Origin: Parus major
Taxonomy: Eukaryota; Chordata; Aves; Passeriformes; Paridae
Reading direction: 5' to 3'
Assembly: GCF_001522545.3 (NCBI RefSeq)
Contig: NC_031797.1
Location: forward strand, 3,125,961-3,189,960
Length of the DNA: 64,000 bases
Shown here: one piece after another, positions 36,501 to 48,720 of the stretch
Position numbering within the stretch: position 1 is the stretch's first letter
Layout of the letters: every line of letters begins with the position of its first letter
Program-made: the position numbers and the translations under genes
Notes under the pieces: model-generated
The model's database searches: none
Told to the model about the DNA's origin: nothing
What the model saw: only the letters and a program-made list of their open reading frames with translations

Positions 36501-39500
36501 AGCTCCCACAGGGCCCTTCAGGAATGTTGGCTTGTCCAAGGCTGCCCAGACCCATCGGCTGAGGAAGCTCCGTGCTCCTTCCAAATGTCGGGAGTGCAAC
36601 AGCTACGTGTACTTCCAGGGCGCCGAGTGCGAGGAGGTGAGCTGGGAGAACTGGGGGTGGAACCCAGCTCTGACCATGGCCAGGGGGACATTTCTGCTGT
36701 GGGGAAGGTTCCAGGTGGAAAACAGGGCTTTCCCTCGGTGCTGCAGCACCCCCAAGGCATTTTTCCCGTCTCCCACCATGCTCTGAGCAGTTCCTGGTGT
36801 CTCTGTGGCTGCCCCCAACCTCCACGTGCTCCCCTCTCTCTTCCAGTGCTACCTGGCCTGCCACAAGAAGTGCCTGGAGACCTTGGCCATCCAGTGTGGG
36901 CACAAGAAGCTCCAAGGGAAGCTGCAGCTCTTTGGGCAGGACTTCATGAAGGCGTCTCAGGGCAGCCCGGATGGGATCCCCTTCATCGTCAAGAAATGCA
37001 TTTCGGAGATTGAGAAGCGGGCCCTGAAAACAAAGGTGAGTGACATTCCCCTCTCCTCCTCCTCAGCTGGCTGAGCCACAGGCCCTTGGAAGGATCCTCT
37101 GGAAAACCAACATGCTGGACTTCAGATTTCCACAGGGCAGGGAGCCAGGGATGGCCCAGACACCCAAACTCTGCCTTTGGAAAATCCCCGCTCCTGCCTC
37201 CTGCTTTCCTATGAAGCAGGAATGACTGAGCTGGAAGGAGATATCCCAAAATGACTTCCCAAAGGGATTTCCCACTCCAAAAGGAGAGGGTGGGAGCACA
37301 CAGCTCAGTGTGCCATGCAAACATGAAGAGGAACCTCTCCCCTCACTTCAGCTCCACTTTTCTCTCTTTCACAGGGCATCTACCGAGTTAACGGTGTCAA
37401 GACCCGTGTGGAGAAGCTTTGCCAGGCCTTTGAGAATGGGAAGGAGCTGGTGGAGCTGTCCCAGGCCTCCCCCCATGACATCAGCAATGTCCTGAAGCTC
37501 TACCTGAGACAGGTGAGGTGCTGGTGGTGCCTCATGGCGGGGGAATTGGGGAGGGGAGTTGGCCAGAGGAACCCACCTGGCAGGAGGAATTCTGCACCAG
37601 GNNNNNNNNNNNNNNNNNNNNNNNNNNNNNNNNNNNNNNNNNNNNNNNNNNNNNNNNNNNNNNNNNNNNNNNNNNNNNNNNNNNNNNNNNNNNNNNNCAC
37701 AGTGACCCCCCCCAGCTCATCCCACACAGCGTCACTGTGGTCACAGCCACAGAACAGCGACGCGCCCAAGCACCGAACAAGGAACGCTCCACCCCTTCCA
37801 ATTGGGGAACTGGCTACCCAAAAAGGGAAGGGACCTGCAAAGGTCACCCTGCAGGAGCTGAGTCACATCCCCACGGGGTGGGCTCTGCCCCTGGAGTCAT
37901 CCTGGGGTGGGCTCAGCGGGGTCTCTGTACCTGAGATCACCCTGGGGTGGGTTCAGAGGGGTCTCAGTGCCTGAGATCACCCTGGGGTGGGTTTAACAGG
38001 ATCTCTGCCCCTGGGGTCACCCTGGGGTGTGCTCAGTGAGGTCTTTGCCCCTGGGATCACCCTGGGGTGGGTTCAGAGGGGTCTCTGCCCCTGGGATCAC
38101 CATGGGGTGGGTTTAACAGGATCTCTGCCCCTGGGATCACCCTGGGGTGGGTTCAGAGGGGTCTCTGCCCCTGGGATCACTGTGGGATGTGCTCAGTGGG
38201 GTCTTTGCCCCTGGGATCACCATGGGATGGGTTTAACAGGATCTTTGCCCCTGGGATCACCATGGGGTGGGTTCAGAGGGGTCTCTACCCCTGGGATCAC
38301 CATGGTGTGGGTTTAACAGGATCTCTGCCCCTGGGTTCACCATGGGATGTGCTCAGCAGGGTATCTGCCCCTCGGGCCACCCCAGGGTGTGCTCAGCCCC
38401 AGCACCCCCACCCCATACCCAGGCTGTCGTTGCAAACAGCGTCACCCACATCCTCCCACAGCCACCACCGCAAGGCAGGAGCGCAGCGGAAGCTGCTTCC
38501 CCTCACAGGCAGCCGTGGATTAACTCTTTGTGCTGCCTTTCTCTGTGACCCCTCCAGAGGGGCAGCCCTGTGTTACCTCACAGGGAAAGCTGTGTCCTTG
38601 GGCTCCTGCACATCAGGACTCTGAGTGGCCTCCGTGGTTTCTCCAAAGAGAAGCAGAGTGGAAAGAGAGGGGGAAATCAGTGCTGAGCCCCAGCCTGACC
38701 CCTTGCTGCAGTGAAGTGGCTTAAAGTCCTCCTATAACGGGGTGGATGGAGGGAACCCGTTCGCTGTGAGGCAGCCTGTCCCCAAAACATCCGTTGAGGC
38801 TGCTCTGAAAACATCCCCAGCCATGTGGAACACCCAACACCAGCTCCCTCTGCTTCACACAAACTTCAAAGCAGAGTTTCCCCCGCCGCAGCCCCAGCTC
38901 TGCTGCAGGCTGTGCCCTGCACATCCTGTGCCCTTCACATCCTGCCAACCCCACCCACAACAACCCATCCCTGTCCTCTTCCCAGCCAGCCCTTGTCTGC
39001 TGGGGAACCTCCAGCTGGGCACACCCCAGCCAGGGATTTTCCAGGAAAAAAAGGGAATCCCTGCACCTCAGCCCAGCAGGGAGCACCCAGGGGTGGATCA
39101 AATGCTGCATTTGGCTTGAACTTCACAAGTGTTCATTGGCCAGGGCTAACGAGGCTGGTCTGACACGCTCCAGGAAACGGATAAATAAATATCACCTCTG
39201 GGGAGAGGTTTGCAGCACTGCAGGTCACAGACAAATGGATGTTAAAAGTGCTCCAAGCCCTCTCTGAGCTGGCCTCAGGCACTTCCAGACATGTTTCCTC
39301 ACTGTAGAAATGCCCCAGGTGTCACCAGCTCGGCACAGGTCCGGCTCTGATGGAGGTGGGAGCTGCTCCCAGGACTGGGATCATCTCTTCTCTTCTCCCT
39401 GCAGCTGCCAGAGCCCCTCATGCCCTTCAGGCTGTACAACGAGCTGATGGGGCTGGCCAAGGAGAGCCTGCAGGGCGGAGAGGCCAAGGGCCGCAGCGGG

Positions 39501-40839
39501 AAGGGCGGCCCCGAGCTGCTGGACAGGGGAGCCGACACCGACCAGGTGGTGCTGAGCCTGGTGCTGAAGCTGAGGGAGCTGCTGAAGGAGCTCCCCTGCG
39601 AGAACATGGCCACACTGCAGTACCTCCTGCAGCACCTGAGGAGGTGAGAGGGGCATGGCCAGAGCCTGTGTGGCTGCTGGGCACCTTCCCTTTCTCCCCT
39701 GGGGTGAGTGCAGCCTCCTCACTGGTGCCAGGAGGAAGATCCATGGTTGCAGCTGCTGCTCTCCTTACCCTGAGTGTTCCAGCCCAGCATCTCCCCTCAG
39801 CCCTGCCCATCCACCCCTCTCCCTCCTCGCTCTCACAAACTCTTCCTCCCCCTCCCACCCAGGATCATGGAAGTGGAGCAGGACAACAAGATGACCTCAG
39901 GCAACCTGGGCATCGTCTTTGGGCCAACACTGATGCGCCCCAGGCCCACGGATGCCACGATTTCCTTGTCCTCGCTGGTGGATTATCCCCACCAAGCTCG
40001 GATCATTGAGGCACTCATCATCTTCTACCCCACCATCTTTGAGCACAAGGACGTGGCACCGGCCGAGCCCGGCAGACGCGGCTCGGGCGCCACGGAGGAG
40101 GTGGCCAGTGGTGCTGAGCGGGTAGGAATGGCCAGGGAGAGGGGACCCTCGGGGGGTGTTCCATGAACCTTCTCTGGAGTCAACTCCCAGGGAGTGAGAG
40201 CTCTCCTCTGTGCCCTCACCACCATCCCTGTTCCCTCCCAGGCCCATTCAGGCTCCTCTCCTGTGGCTCCTCTTGGCACCGGCCCCTACCTGGAGCTGCC
40301 TTCGGAGAAGGGGAGTTTGGCTTTCAGCGCTGACTCGCTCGCAGGTCAGTGGGAGGCACTGGGGGTCCCCGGCAGGTGCAGGTCCCTTGGGAGGCACGGA
40401 GGGCACACAGACCCATCCCTGCCCCAGGAACCCAGGGTTTGCTGCATGCAGCCCCTGCTGAAGCCACGGTGCTGGGCTGGAGGGTGGCACAGAGCTCCTC
40501 TGTCCCACAGAGTCTGGCGACCGCTCCGTGGACTCCGACTCGGAGCTGGAGGACGCCGGGGAGCCACGGACACAGCTGAGCAAGCAGGGGAGCGAGACCA
40601 GCACGGAGGAGGTTCATTTCTGCGAGGAGGGGAGCGAGGGGCTGCGGAGCCGGAGCTGCAGCGTGGGGCAGTCGGATGCAGAGGGCTCCGCTCCTCGCTG
40701 CTGCAGCCCTGGGGACGAGCAAAGTGATGTGGAGGAACACCCTGAGAGCCGCAGCCCCACCACGCCCAGGGGTGCCACAAACCAGCCCGGCAGCCCTCGG
40801 GGCCACGGCAGCCACGAGCTGCAGCCCCGGCTCCTCTGA
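27558..40839 (+). CDS. ARHGAP45: ARHGAP45 (HMHA1), F-BAR/C1/RhoGAP protein
   Basis: Rho-family GTPase-activating protein of blood cells. Twenty-three coding exons: 27558-27647, 29318-29645, 30999-31142, 32125-32209, 32295-32367, 32632-32710, 32878-33015, 33225-33289, 33550-33660, 33924-34004, 34187-34366, 34521-34658, 34895-35085, 35381-35520, 35859-35936, 36162-36263, 36473-36636, 36847-37035, 37375-37512, 39405-39643, 39863-40121, 40242-40344, 40511-40839. The total is 3444 nt, exactly 1147 residues plus stop (human 1136). F-BAR lies at about residues 265-560. A C1 zinc finger with CRECNSYVYFQGAECEEC is near 700-745. RhoGAP starts near 770 with the arginine-finger motif GIYRVNG. The tail is acidic and Ser-rich, and differs from the human end. 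A gap (37602-37697) falls in intron 19 and affects no exon. Confidence 0.97.
28267..28383 (+). CDS. ARHGAP45: Candidate alternative first exon of ARHGAP45
   Basis: An open segment of 39 codons starts at an ATG (MLGRAAGKKSYSPS) and ends in a phase-0 donor, ACG then GTACGG, matching the phase of exon 2 at 29318. It lies in a CpG-dense patch inside intron 1 and codes basic and Pro/Ser-rich residues, as does the main first exon. Alternative first exons are known for this gene in mammals, but I cannot confirm homology of this one. Confidence 0.45.
29646..30108 (+). other. ARHGAP45 intron 2, part before the LTR
   Basis: Unique GC-rich intron sequence. No further exon or RNA gene was seen; the intron continues past the LTR to 30998. 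Confidence 0.6.
30109..30383 (-). mobile_element. Solo LTR of an endogenous retrovirus (class II/ERVK-like)
   Basis: A 275-bp element with TGTTGC...GCGACA inverted ends is flanked on both sides by the 6-bp duplication GGCTTC (30103-30108 and 30384-30389). On the minus strand it has CCAAT, then TATAAAT (30193-30199), then AATAAA (30174-30179). This close TATA/polyA order is also seen in alpharetroviral LTRs. No internal viral genes remain, so it is the product of LTR-LTR recombination. It lies antisense in ARHGAP45 intron 2. Six-base duplications are typical of class II elements. Confidence 0.85.
37602..37697. other. Assembly gap (96 N)
   Basis: Unsequenced stretch in ARHGAP45 intron 19. The flanking exons (ending 37512, starting 39405) join in phase 0, so no coding loss is implied. 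Confidence 0.99.
37891..38400. repeat. 40-bp minisatellite in ARHGAP45 intron 19
   Basis: About 13 tandem copies of a 40-bp unit built around CTGGGATCACCCTGGGGTGG. Two sub-types alternate, one with GGTTCAGAGGGGTCTCTG and one with GGTTTAACAGGATCTCTG, so the array also has an 80-bp higher order. It starts about 190 bases after the assembly gap. Confidence 0.9.
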
Positions 40840-42555
40840 GCCACCACGGACACTGGGATGGATGAAGGGGCAAATCCCAGAGGCTGCCCAGATGCTGGAA
40901 ACTGGAATGTGGAGGGGTGGGAGGGACACATGGAAGCCTGGGGGGGTTTGGTGTGTCAGCTGCAAGCGAGTCCTGGCTGATTCCTGTCTGGAGCTTTCAC
41001 ACAAAACCTCTGAGTCCCTTGGTGCCCGGACAGGGGATGGGGTCACAGCCTGCTGGGACCTCTGGCTCAGCCAGGGCCATGAAGGACCTTGCCTGGGAGC
41101 TGAATCTGGGCAGACCCTGCACTTGTTCAGGACTGGGAAGGAACCCAGGGCTGTGCCTGTGTCAGGTGTTTTATTTTTGCTGTGCTCCTGAATCCCTGAA
41201 TCCCACACCTGTGCTGCAAGATCGATGTTGGATGAGTCAAAGGACACGGTCACCCCTGATGGCTGAGGCTGCCAGGGGTGACATGGGGACAGCAGTCACT
41301 CAGGATGGGCAGGAGGATGGCACCACAGGGACAGACGGAGCTGGAGGCAGCTCACTGGGACAGGGACACGGCTGGAGCAGCGCTGGGGTTGGGGTGAAGC
41401 CCCTGCATCATCTCACCCCGAGCCAGGCTTGGCTTTGGGGCTGTGCCATCTGCCAGGATCTCAGGGGATGTCCCTCACTGACACCTGACTGAACTAGAAT
41501 TCAGGATGGATTTCCTGCCCCAAAACCTCAGCACTGTGTGGTCCTGGCCCAGCTGATGGCATCTGCATTGCTGCTTGGACTGACAGATATTTGGATTGGT
41601 GGGCATTTCCCTCCTTGGCAGGAGCCATGCAAGGAGCAGCCACAGGCTGTGGACAGCCTCAGGGCAGATTTGCCTGGCTGCAGGGTCCTGAGCCCTGCTG
41701 AGCTCTCAGGGTTTGGTTGTACAGTCATTTCATCTCCAAAAAGCTGCGCTGCAAGTCCAGGACTAACTCCCTCTGCTCTTGGAGCTGGGCAAGGGGCAGG
41801 TCCCCACAGGGAAGTGCCTCTTCCTCCTCCTCCTCAGGGCCACCACGGCCTGGATCCAGCCCCAGCCCCAGCCAATATAATCTTGAGCTTCTTTTTCTGT
41901 AAAGACATGAATCAACCCTTCAACATGACTCCACTACCTCTGCTGGCAAACGGACTAAAGCCTAAGTGGTTTTGTTTTTTTAAAAGCTATGAGACTTTCC
42001 TGCACTGAGGCACAGAGAAACGAGTTTTAGCTTGGAATGAGCTGAGAGCCTTTTCCTTTGTTCTCCTGCTTGTGGGAGACAGAGCAGCTGACGGTGGGGG
42101 GGGTCTCAGACACCTTGGTACTGCAGAACCAGGCAATGGGTGGGAGGTTTGAACCCTCTGGGGTCGATGGAGAACCCATCTCAACAAAGGTACATAAACC
42201 CAGGTTAAGTCAGGTTTGGAACTGAGCCAGGGAAGAGCTGGAGACCCCCCAGGATTTGTTGTGCCCTCCAGCTCTTCCACAGGATAGTTGGATTTTTCCA
42301 GGGCAGCAGGAGGATGTGGGAATGCTGCTGCCACGGCGGTACCGCGTGCGTGTGAGGGTGGGTGAGGATGATGAAGGTGAGTGTGAGTGAGAGAAGGGGC
42401 TGAAGCTGTGCTTGAGCTTCCCACGGTGGCAGCTCCCTCCTGGTTGTGTCGATTCTGTGTTTGTCCTGACAGGCCTGTGCTGCTGCACGATGCTGCCTTG
42501 CTGTGTTCACGTTGACAAGCTTCACAAAAAACCAATAAAACCAGTGTGTTCTGAC
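40840..42555 (+). other. ARHGAP45: ARHGAP45 3'UTR
   Basis: From the stop at 40837-40839 to the AATAAA at 42534-42539, about 1.7 kb with no intervening signal as good. The end converges on the POLR2E 3' end about 400 bases further on. Confidence 0.6.
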
Positions 42556-42959
42556 TCGTGTTTGTCCTGGGAATCAGGATCTTCCAGGCTCCCCCAGCTG
42601 CAGGAGAACAAATCCAAGTGGTTCTGGCATAAAAAGTGAAGTTTAAAGCTCCCCAGAGTCCTGGGATGGATTCAAATGAGTGCAGCTGGGGGTGATGAGC
42701 AACTCTCCATCGCAGTGTCCGAACACCAGGGTCCCAAACCAGGGGACAGGGCAGGAGATCAGGGAAGGAACAAGGTAAATCTGAGCTGCAGCTTCCAAAT
42801 CACCCAAGGCAGCTGGCAAAGGGTGTGCAGAGCTCAGCCACGATGCAGAGTCCCAGCAGGAAGAGATTCCAAACATAATGAAAAATACAGGAACTTGCAG
42901 AGTCTTGAGGCTTTGCCGCAGGGAGAGGCTGAACAACAACAGCACTGAGGGTACAAATC

Positions 42960-42965
42960 TTTATT
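42960..42965 (-). other. POLR2E polyadenylation signal
   Basis: AATAAA on the minus strand, 522 bases past the POLR2E stop. The 42556-42940 spacer between the convergent 3' ends shows nothing further. Confidence 0.7.
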
Positions 42966-43486
42966 TCAAACAAGAGCTCATAAAACAGGCAAGCAAAAGC
43001 CTTTCCTACTCATTTCCTCCCATCACTTCAGGTTTCCATGGCTGAGTGCTGGAGGGGACTGAGGGGTCACCACGAAGTCCAAGCTGGAAGACAGGGAATG
43101 AGGCCCAGTGATGGAGCTGCAGAGAGGCAACGTGGGAAGAGGATTTCCTTGGCCACCTCCAAGTGCAGGAATCTCCCAGCTCCTGTGAACTGCTGGTGGA
43201 AGCCATGCAGATCCTCACACCTGGAAGAGAAGGAGGAATGGGAATCACCTCCTGCCCCTGACCTGATCCTGCTCCAGCTCCCTCTGACCACCCCAAATCC
43301 CAGTGGGCACAGCCTGAGCAGAGGCAGGTGGCCTCACCCTGCTCTCCCCAACAGCTCCCTCCACGAGCCATTCAGAACTCTGAGACACTTCCCTGGAAGC
43401 AGCTGTTTCACACTGGCCTTGGAACATTCCCTGGCACTTTCCAGAGCCCCCACAAGCAGGGGATCCCCTCATCCTTACCCACTGTG

Positions 43487-45427
<1,941 letters not shown>

Positions 45428-45885
45428 CTTTCCCGCTGAGGCCCCCGCCGGCTGCCCGCGCTGCCGCCTGCCCCGCGCGCACACACAGGCGGCGCCGAGG
45501 CGCACATGGGGGCCTTCACCGCAGAGCCTCGTGGGAGATGTGGTCCGCTGAGAGCTGTCCCCCGCCGCTGGCTCCGGAGGGAGCGGCCTTATCTCTGCTG
45601 CTGTCGGGGTGGGTCTCTGAGTTGCTGCGCCTCTGTTCGGAACCCGCGGCCGGTCCGAGAGGGAATCGCTGCCCGGGGGCCGCGGCCCACAGCACCTGAC
45701 TCCACACCCCGCCCTTTGGTCTGTCCCTGCCCCCCGCCCTCGTGGTCTCCGCCGATAAACACCCCTGCGGGCTTCCCGCCCGCTCTGCCTTTCTATTGGT
45801 CAGTTTTCTATCCATCACCCCACCCAGGCTGCCCGTCTGCGCGTTGATTGGCTGATCGTGCCAAAGGGGGCGGGGTTTGTGTGCG
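45428..45885. promoter_or_regulatory. Bidirectional promoter of POLR2E (minus) and GPX4 (plus)
   Basis: A 458-bp CpG-rich spacer between two start codons. It holds two inverted CCAAT boxes (ATTGG at 45795-45799 and 45847-45851), likely NF-Y sites, about 90 and 38 bases before the GPX4 ATG. There is no TATA box. Confidence 0.7.
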
Positions 45886-47426
45886 ATGGGCTGGGCCGGC
45901 GCGGTGCGGGGCGCGCTGCTCTGCGGGCGGGCGGCGGTGCGCGCAGCGGCAGCGGGACCAGGGCTGGGCGCGGTGCGGAGCATGGTGAGTGCGGGGCCGC
46001 TCGGGGAGCGCGGCTCGGCCCGCTCCGCTCCGGGACCGCTCTGTTAGCCGGGGGCTGAGCCTGGGGGTGACCCCGGGTCTCTCCCGCGGGGTGCCCAGGG
46101 CGGGTGGCGGGGACTCGGGCCCGGGCTGGCCTGGCCGGGGTGCGGAGAGGCCGCAGGGTCCCTCAGGGGAGCGGAGGTGGCGGGGCCGGCGCGGGGCTCC
46201 CCAATGACGCGCCCGCCCCTCAGTGTGCCCAGGCGGACGACTGGCGCTCGGCCAGGGCCATCTACGACTTTCACGCCCTCGACATCGATGGTAACGACGT
46301 GTCCCTGGAGAAGTACCGGTAGGACGGAGGGGCTGGGGTGGCGGAACGCAGCGCCGGGCGAGGCTGAGCCACGGGGGCGCTTGCGTAACCCTCAGGCCTC
46401 GCCCGGGCGGGTGAGGGGACTCTGCCCGCGCCCCGCGGGGAAGGGCAGCTCATCCACCCCCTCTGCAGGGGCGACGTCTGTATCATCACCAACGTGGCCT
46501 CCAAATGAGGGAAAACCGCGGTAAACTACACTCAGCTTGTCGACTTGCACGCCCGATACGCTGAGAGAGGTTTACGCATCCTGGGCTTTCCCTGCAACCA
46601 GTTTGGGAAGCAGGTACGTGGGGTGGGGGCTGGAGTTCCCCGGGAGTGGCAGGATGGTCCGGGGACCCTCACGGTCCCGGTATGGCCCCTCAGGAGCCCG
46701 GGGACAACGCTCAGATCAAGGCATTTGCTGAGAACTACGGGGTGAAGTTCGACATGTACAGCAAGATCGATGTCAACGGGGATGATGCTCACCCCCTCTG
46801 GAAGTGGATGAAGGAACAGCCCAAGGGCAGAGGCACCCTGGGCAAGTGAGTGTGGCATGGGGAACCCTGGGGACCCCCAGCCCTGCAGCCAGCTCATGGC
46901 TTGGCCAGGGGTGAGGAAGAGCTTTTCTGCCCAAAAGTCACTCCTGTTTTTTCTCTCCTAGTGCAATAAAATGGAACTTCACCAAGGTAGGACACAGGTG
47001 CCTCCTCTGGGCTGCACCTCCCTCTGGGGAGCTGGGGGTGCCCTGAGGCTGGAGGGAGCCTCTCACTGGGCTCTGCTCTGCGCCATTACCCCAGGTGTCA
47101 GGGCAGGAGCATCCCAAGGGGTTCCTGTGTCTAGAGACCCTTGGGAACCCCTGCCCTGCCCAGAGCACAGCTATGGGGCTGTGGGGGTTGAGCTGTCCAG
47201 GGCTCCCAACAGCTCCCTGGGAGCCCTGGACTCGCTCACCAGGGGTTGCTTCACTCCCACAGTTCCTCATTAACCGGGAAGGTCAGGTGGTGAAGAGGTA
47301 CAGCCCAATGGAAGATCCCTATGTAAGTGCTGCTGCTGAGGAGGGGAAGGCCAGGGATGTTCTCGGGGTACAATGCTCCCCTCTTGCCCACAGGTGATCG
47401 AGAAGGACCTGCCTGCCTACTTGTAG
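45886..47426 (+). CDS. GPX4: GPX4, phospholipid hydroperoxide glutathione peroxidase (selenoprotein)
   Basis: Reduces lipid hydroperoxides in membranes with glutathione and blocks ferroptosis. Seven exons: 45886-45984, 46224-46318, 46469-46613, 46694-46845, 46962-46986, 47263-47322, 47394-47426, giving 202 residues (human mitochondrial form 197). Selenocysteine is coded by the in-frame TGA at 46506-46508 in NVASK-U-GKT; the residue before Sec is Lys, where human has Gln. The catalytic Gln (FPCNQFGKQ) and Trp-Asn (KWNFTK) are present. The first 32 residues are Ala/Arg/Gly-rich, as a mitochondrial targeting peptide. A second Met (45982-45984, last codon of exon 1) gives the cytosolic form. The last residues are DLPAYL. 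Confidence 0.97.
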
Positions 47427-47488
47427 CTCCGCTCTGCTGTCCCCCTGCCCATCCTGACCCTGCTGCCTGTGGAGCCTCCTCCAGCCCC

Positions 47489-47533
47489 ATGACGGGCTGC
47501 CTCCAATCCAGCTGCTGGTGGGGCAGCCCTGAC
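47489..47533 (+). promoter_or_regulatory. GPX4: SECIS element of GPX4
   Basis: In the 3'UTR, 62 bases past the stop. ATGAC (47489-47493) and the matching TGAC (47530-47533) form the non-Watson-Crick quartet. GGGCTGCC pairs with GGGGCAGCCC, and the unpaired AA (47505-47506) sits in the apical part. This directs selenocysteine insertion at the TGA in exon 3. Confidence 0.88.
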
Positions 47534-47629
47534 CCACGGCGTGCACCTGCTGGATGGAGGCTCTGGGGGCTGTGGGTGCTGTGGGCAGGAGCAGCCAGAG
47601 CCCCCTCACAGTAACTGGAGTCCCCTTGC

Positions 47630-47635
47630 AATAAA
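47630..47635 (+). other. GPX4 polyadenylation signal
   Basis: AATAAA 204 bases past the stop, giving a short 3'UTR that includes the SECIS. Confidence 0.85.
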
Positions 47636-47659
47636 GGCGTTAGGAATGAGCTGCTGTGT

Positions 47660-48720
47660 TTGGTGTGGGATGGAGCGGGGATGGGGCCAGGGCTGTGCCG
47701 CTCCTGTTGAGAGCCTGAGTTTGCTGGGAAGCCAAGACCTTATGCAACTCCTGAGCCAAGCAGGGATAATCTTCAGTGCTGAGGAGGAAGTGCAAATCTG
47801 GCATGATCCCGTGCTCCTGAGGGGCTCCTGAGAGCTGAGGAGGTTTTTCCCCCGGGATCCCTCCTGTCCCCTCTGGGATCCTCTTGGCAGGGTATGGCAG
47901 CAGAGGGGATGGGTCCAGCAGTGGTGCAAGCCCTGGGCAGGAGAAATTCCTGCAAAACAGAACCCAGGCGTGTTAGGACACAGCAAAATACCCCCTGCAG
48001 CCAGGGATGTGTCTGACCACAGCGAGCAGGATCATCATCCTCCTCCTCCTCAGGGCAGCGTCTTGTGTGCTTGTGAAGGCACAGCCGTGCCCAGCCAAGC
48101 CTATGGGACTGGTGTCCCATCCTGGGCAGGGACAGCTCAGGTTCTGCCATGCAGGAATGCTGCTGCACCTTCTCCCAGGGCCTGGGAAGTGCTGGGTCTC
48201 CCTGTCACACCCACAGCCCTCTCAGGGACATCTCCACATCCGGGCAGAGCCTCCAGCCCAGCACGTCAGGGATGCTGGGAGGATCCTGCTCACATTTAGG
48301 GATCACTCACTGGGGGTCACCCCATCTCTCCTCCCGTGGGATAACAGGGCCAGCAGTGCCTGGATGAGACATCCCAGAGCTGTGGCAGCTCCTGCTGGGG
48401 GAACACACTGGAACAGAGGCTCCTTTATCTGTGTTTTTCCAGCCAAGCCAGAAGGGAGCTGCCTCATCCAAGGCCAGTGCCCAGGCTGGATCCAGCCAGG
48501 ATCCTCCTCAGCACCAGCAGTGGAATCTCCCAGGGAGAGGGGGAGGCTTGGGACAACAGCCCTCAATGCCACCGAGTTGGTGACTCAGGAGATACAAAGT
48601 GCAGCTGCCAGCACGATGCTGGCCCAGGGATTCCTGATCCAAGTCCCAGCTGGGCTCTTGGGGCAGGTTGGACAGACCGACAGACAAGAGACAGAGCTGG
48701 GAGTTACAGAAATCTCACGT
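47660..48720. other. Spacer between the GPX4 and SBNO2 3' ends
   Basis: No gene, RNA or repeat was recognised. The two genes converge here. Confidence 0.55.

Noticed and set aside
37987..38624. Repetitive proline/glycine-rich ORFs as a coding repeat protein
   Set aside because: They are read-through of the 40-bp minisatellite. Unit length 40 is not a multiple of three, so the frames rotate through the same repeat.
40324..41253. 309-codon minus-strand ORF over the ARHGAP45 last exon
   Set aside because: Antisense shadow of the acidic, GC-rich ARHGAP45 tail and 3'UTR.
46506..46508. Premature stop in GPX4 making a pseudogene
   Set aside because: The TGA is at the family's selenocysteine position and a SECIS lies in the 3'UTR. 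All exons are intact.
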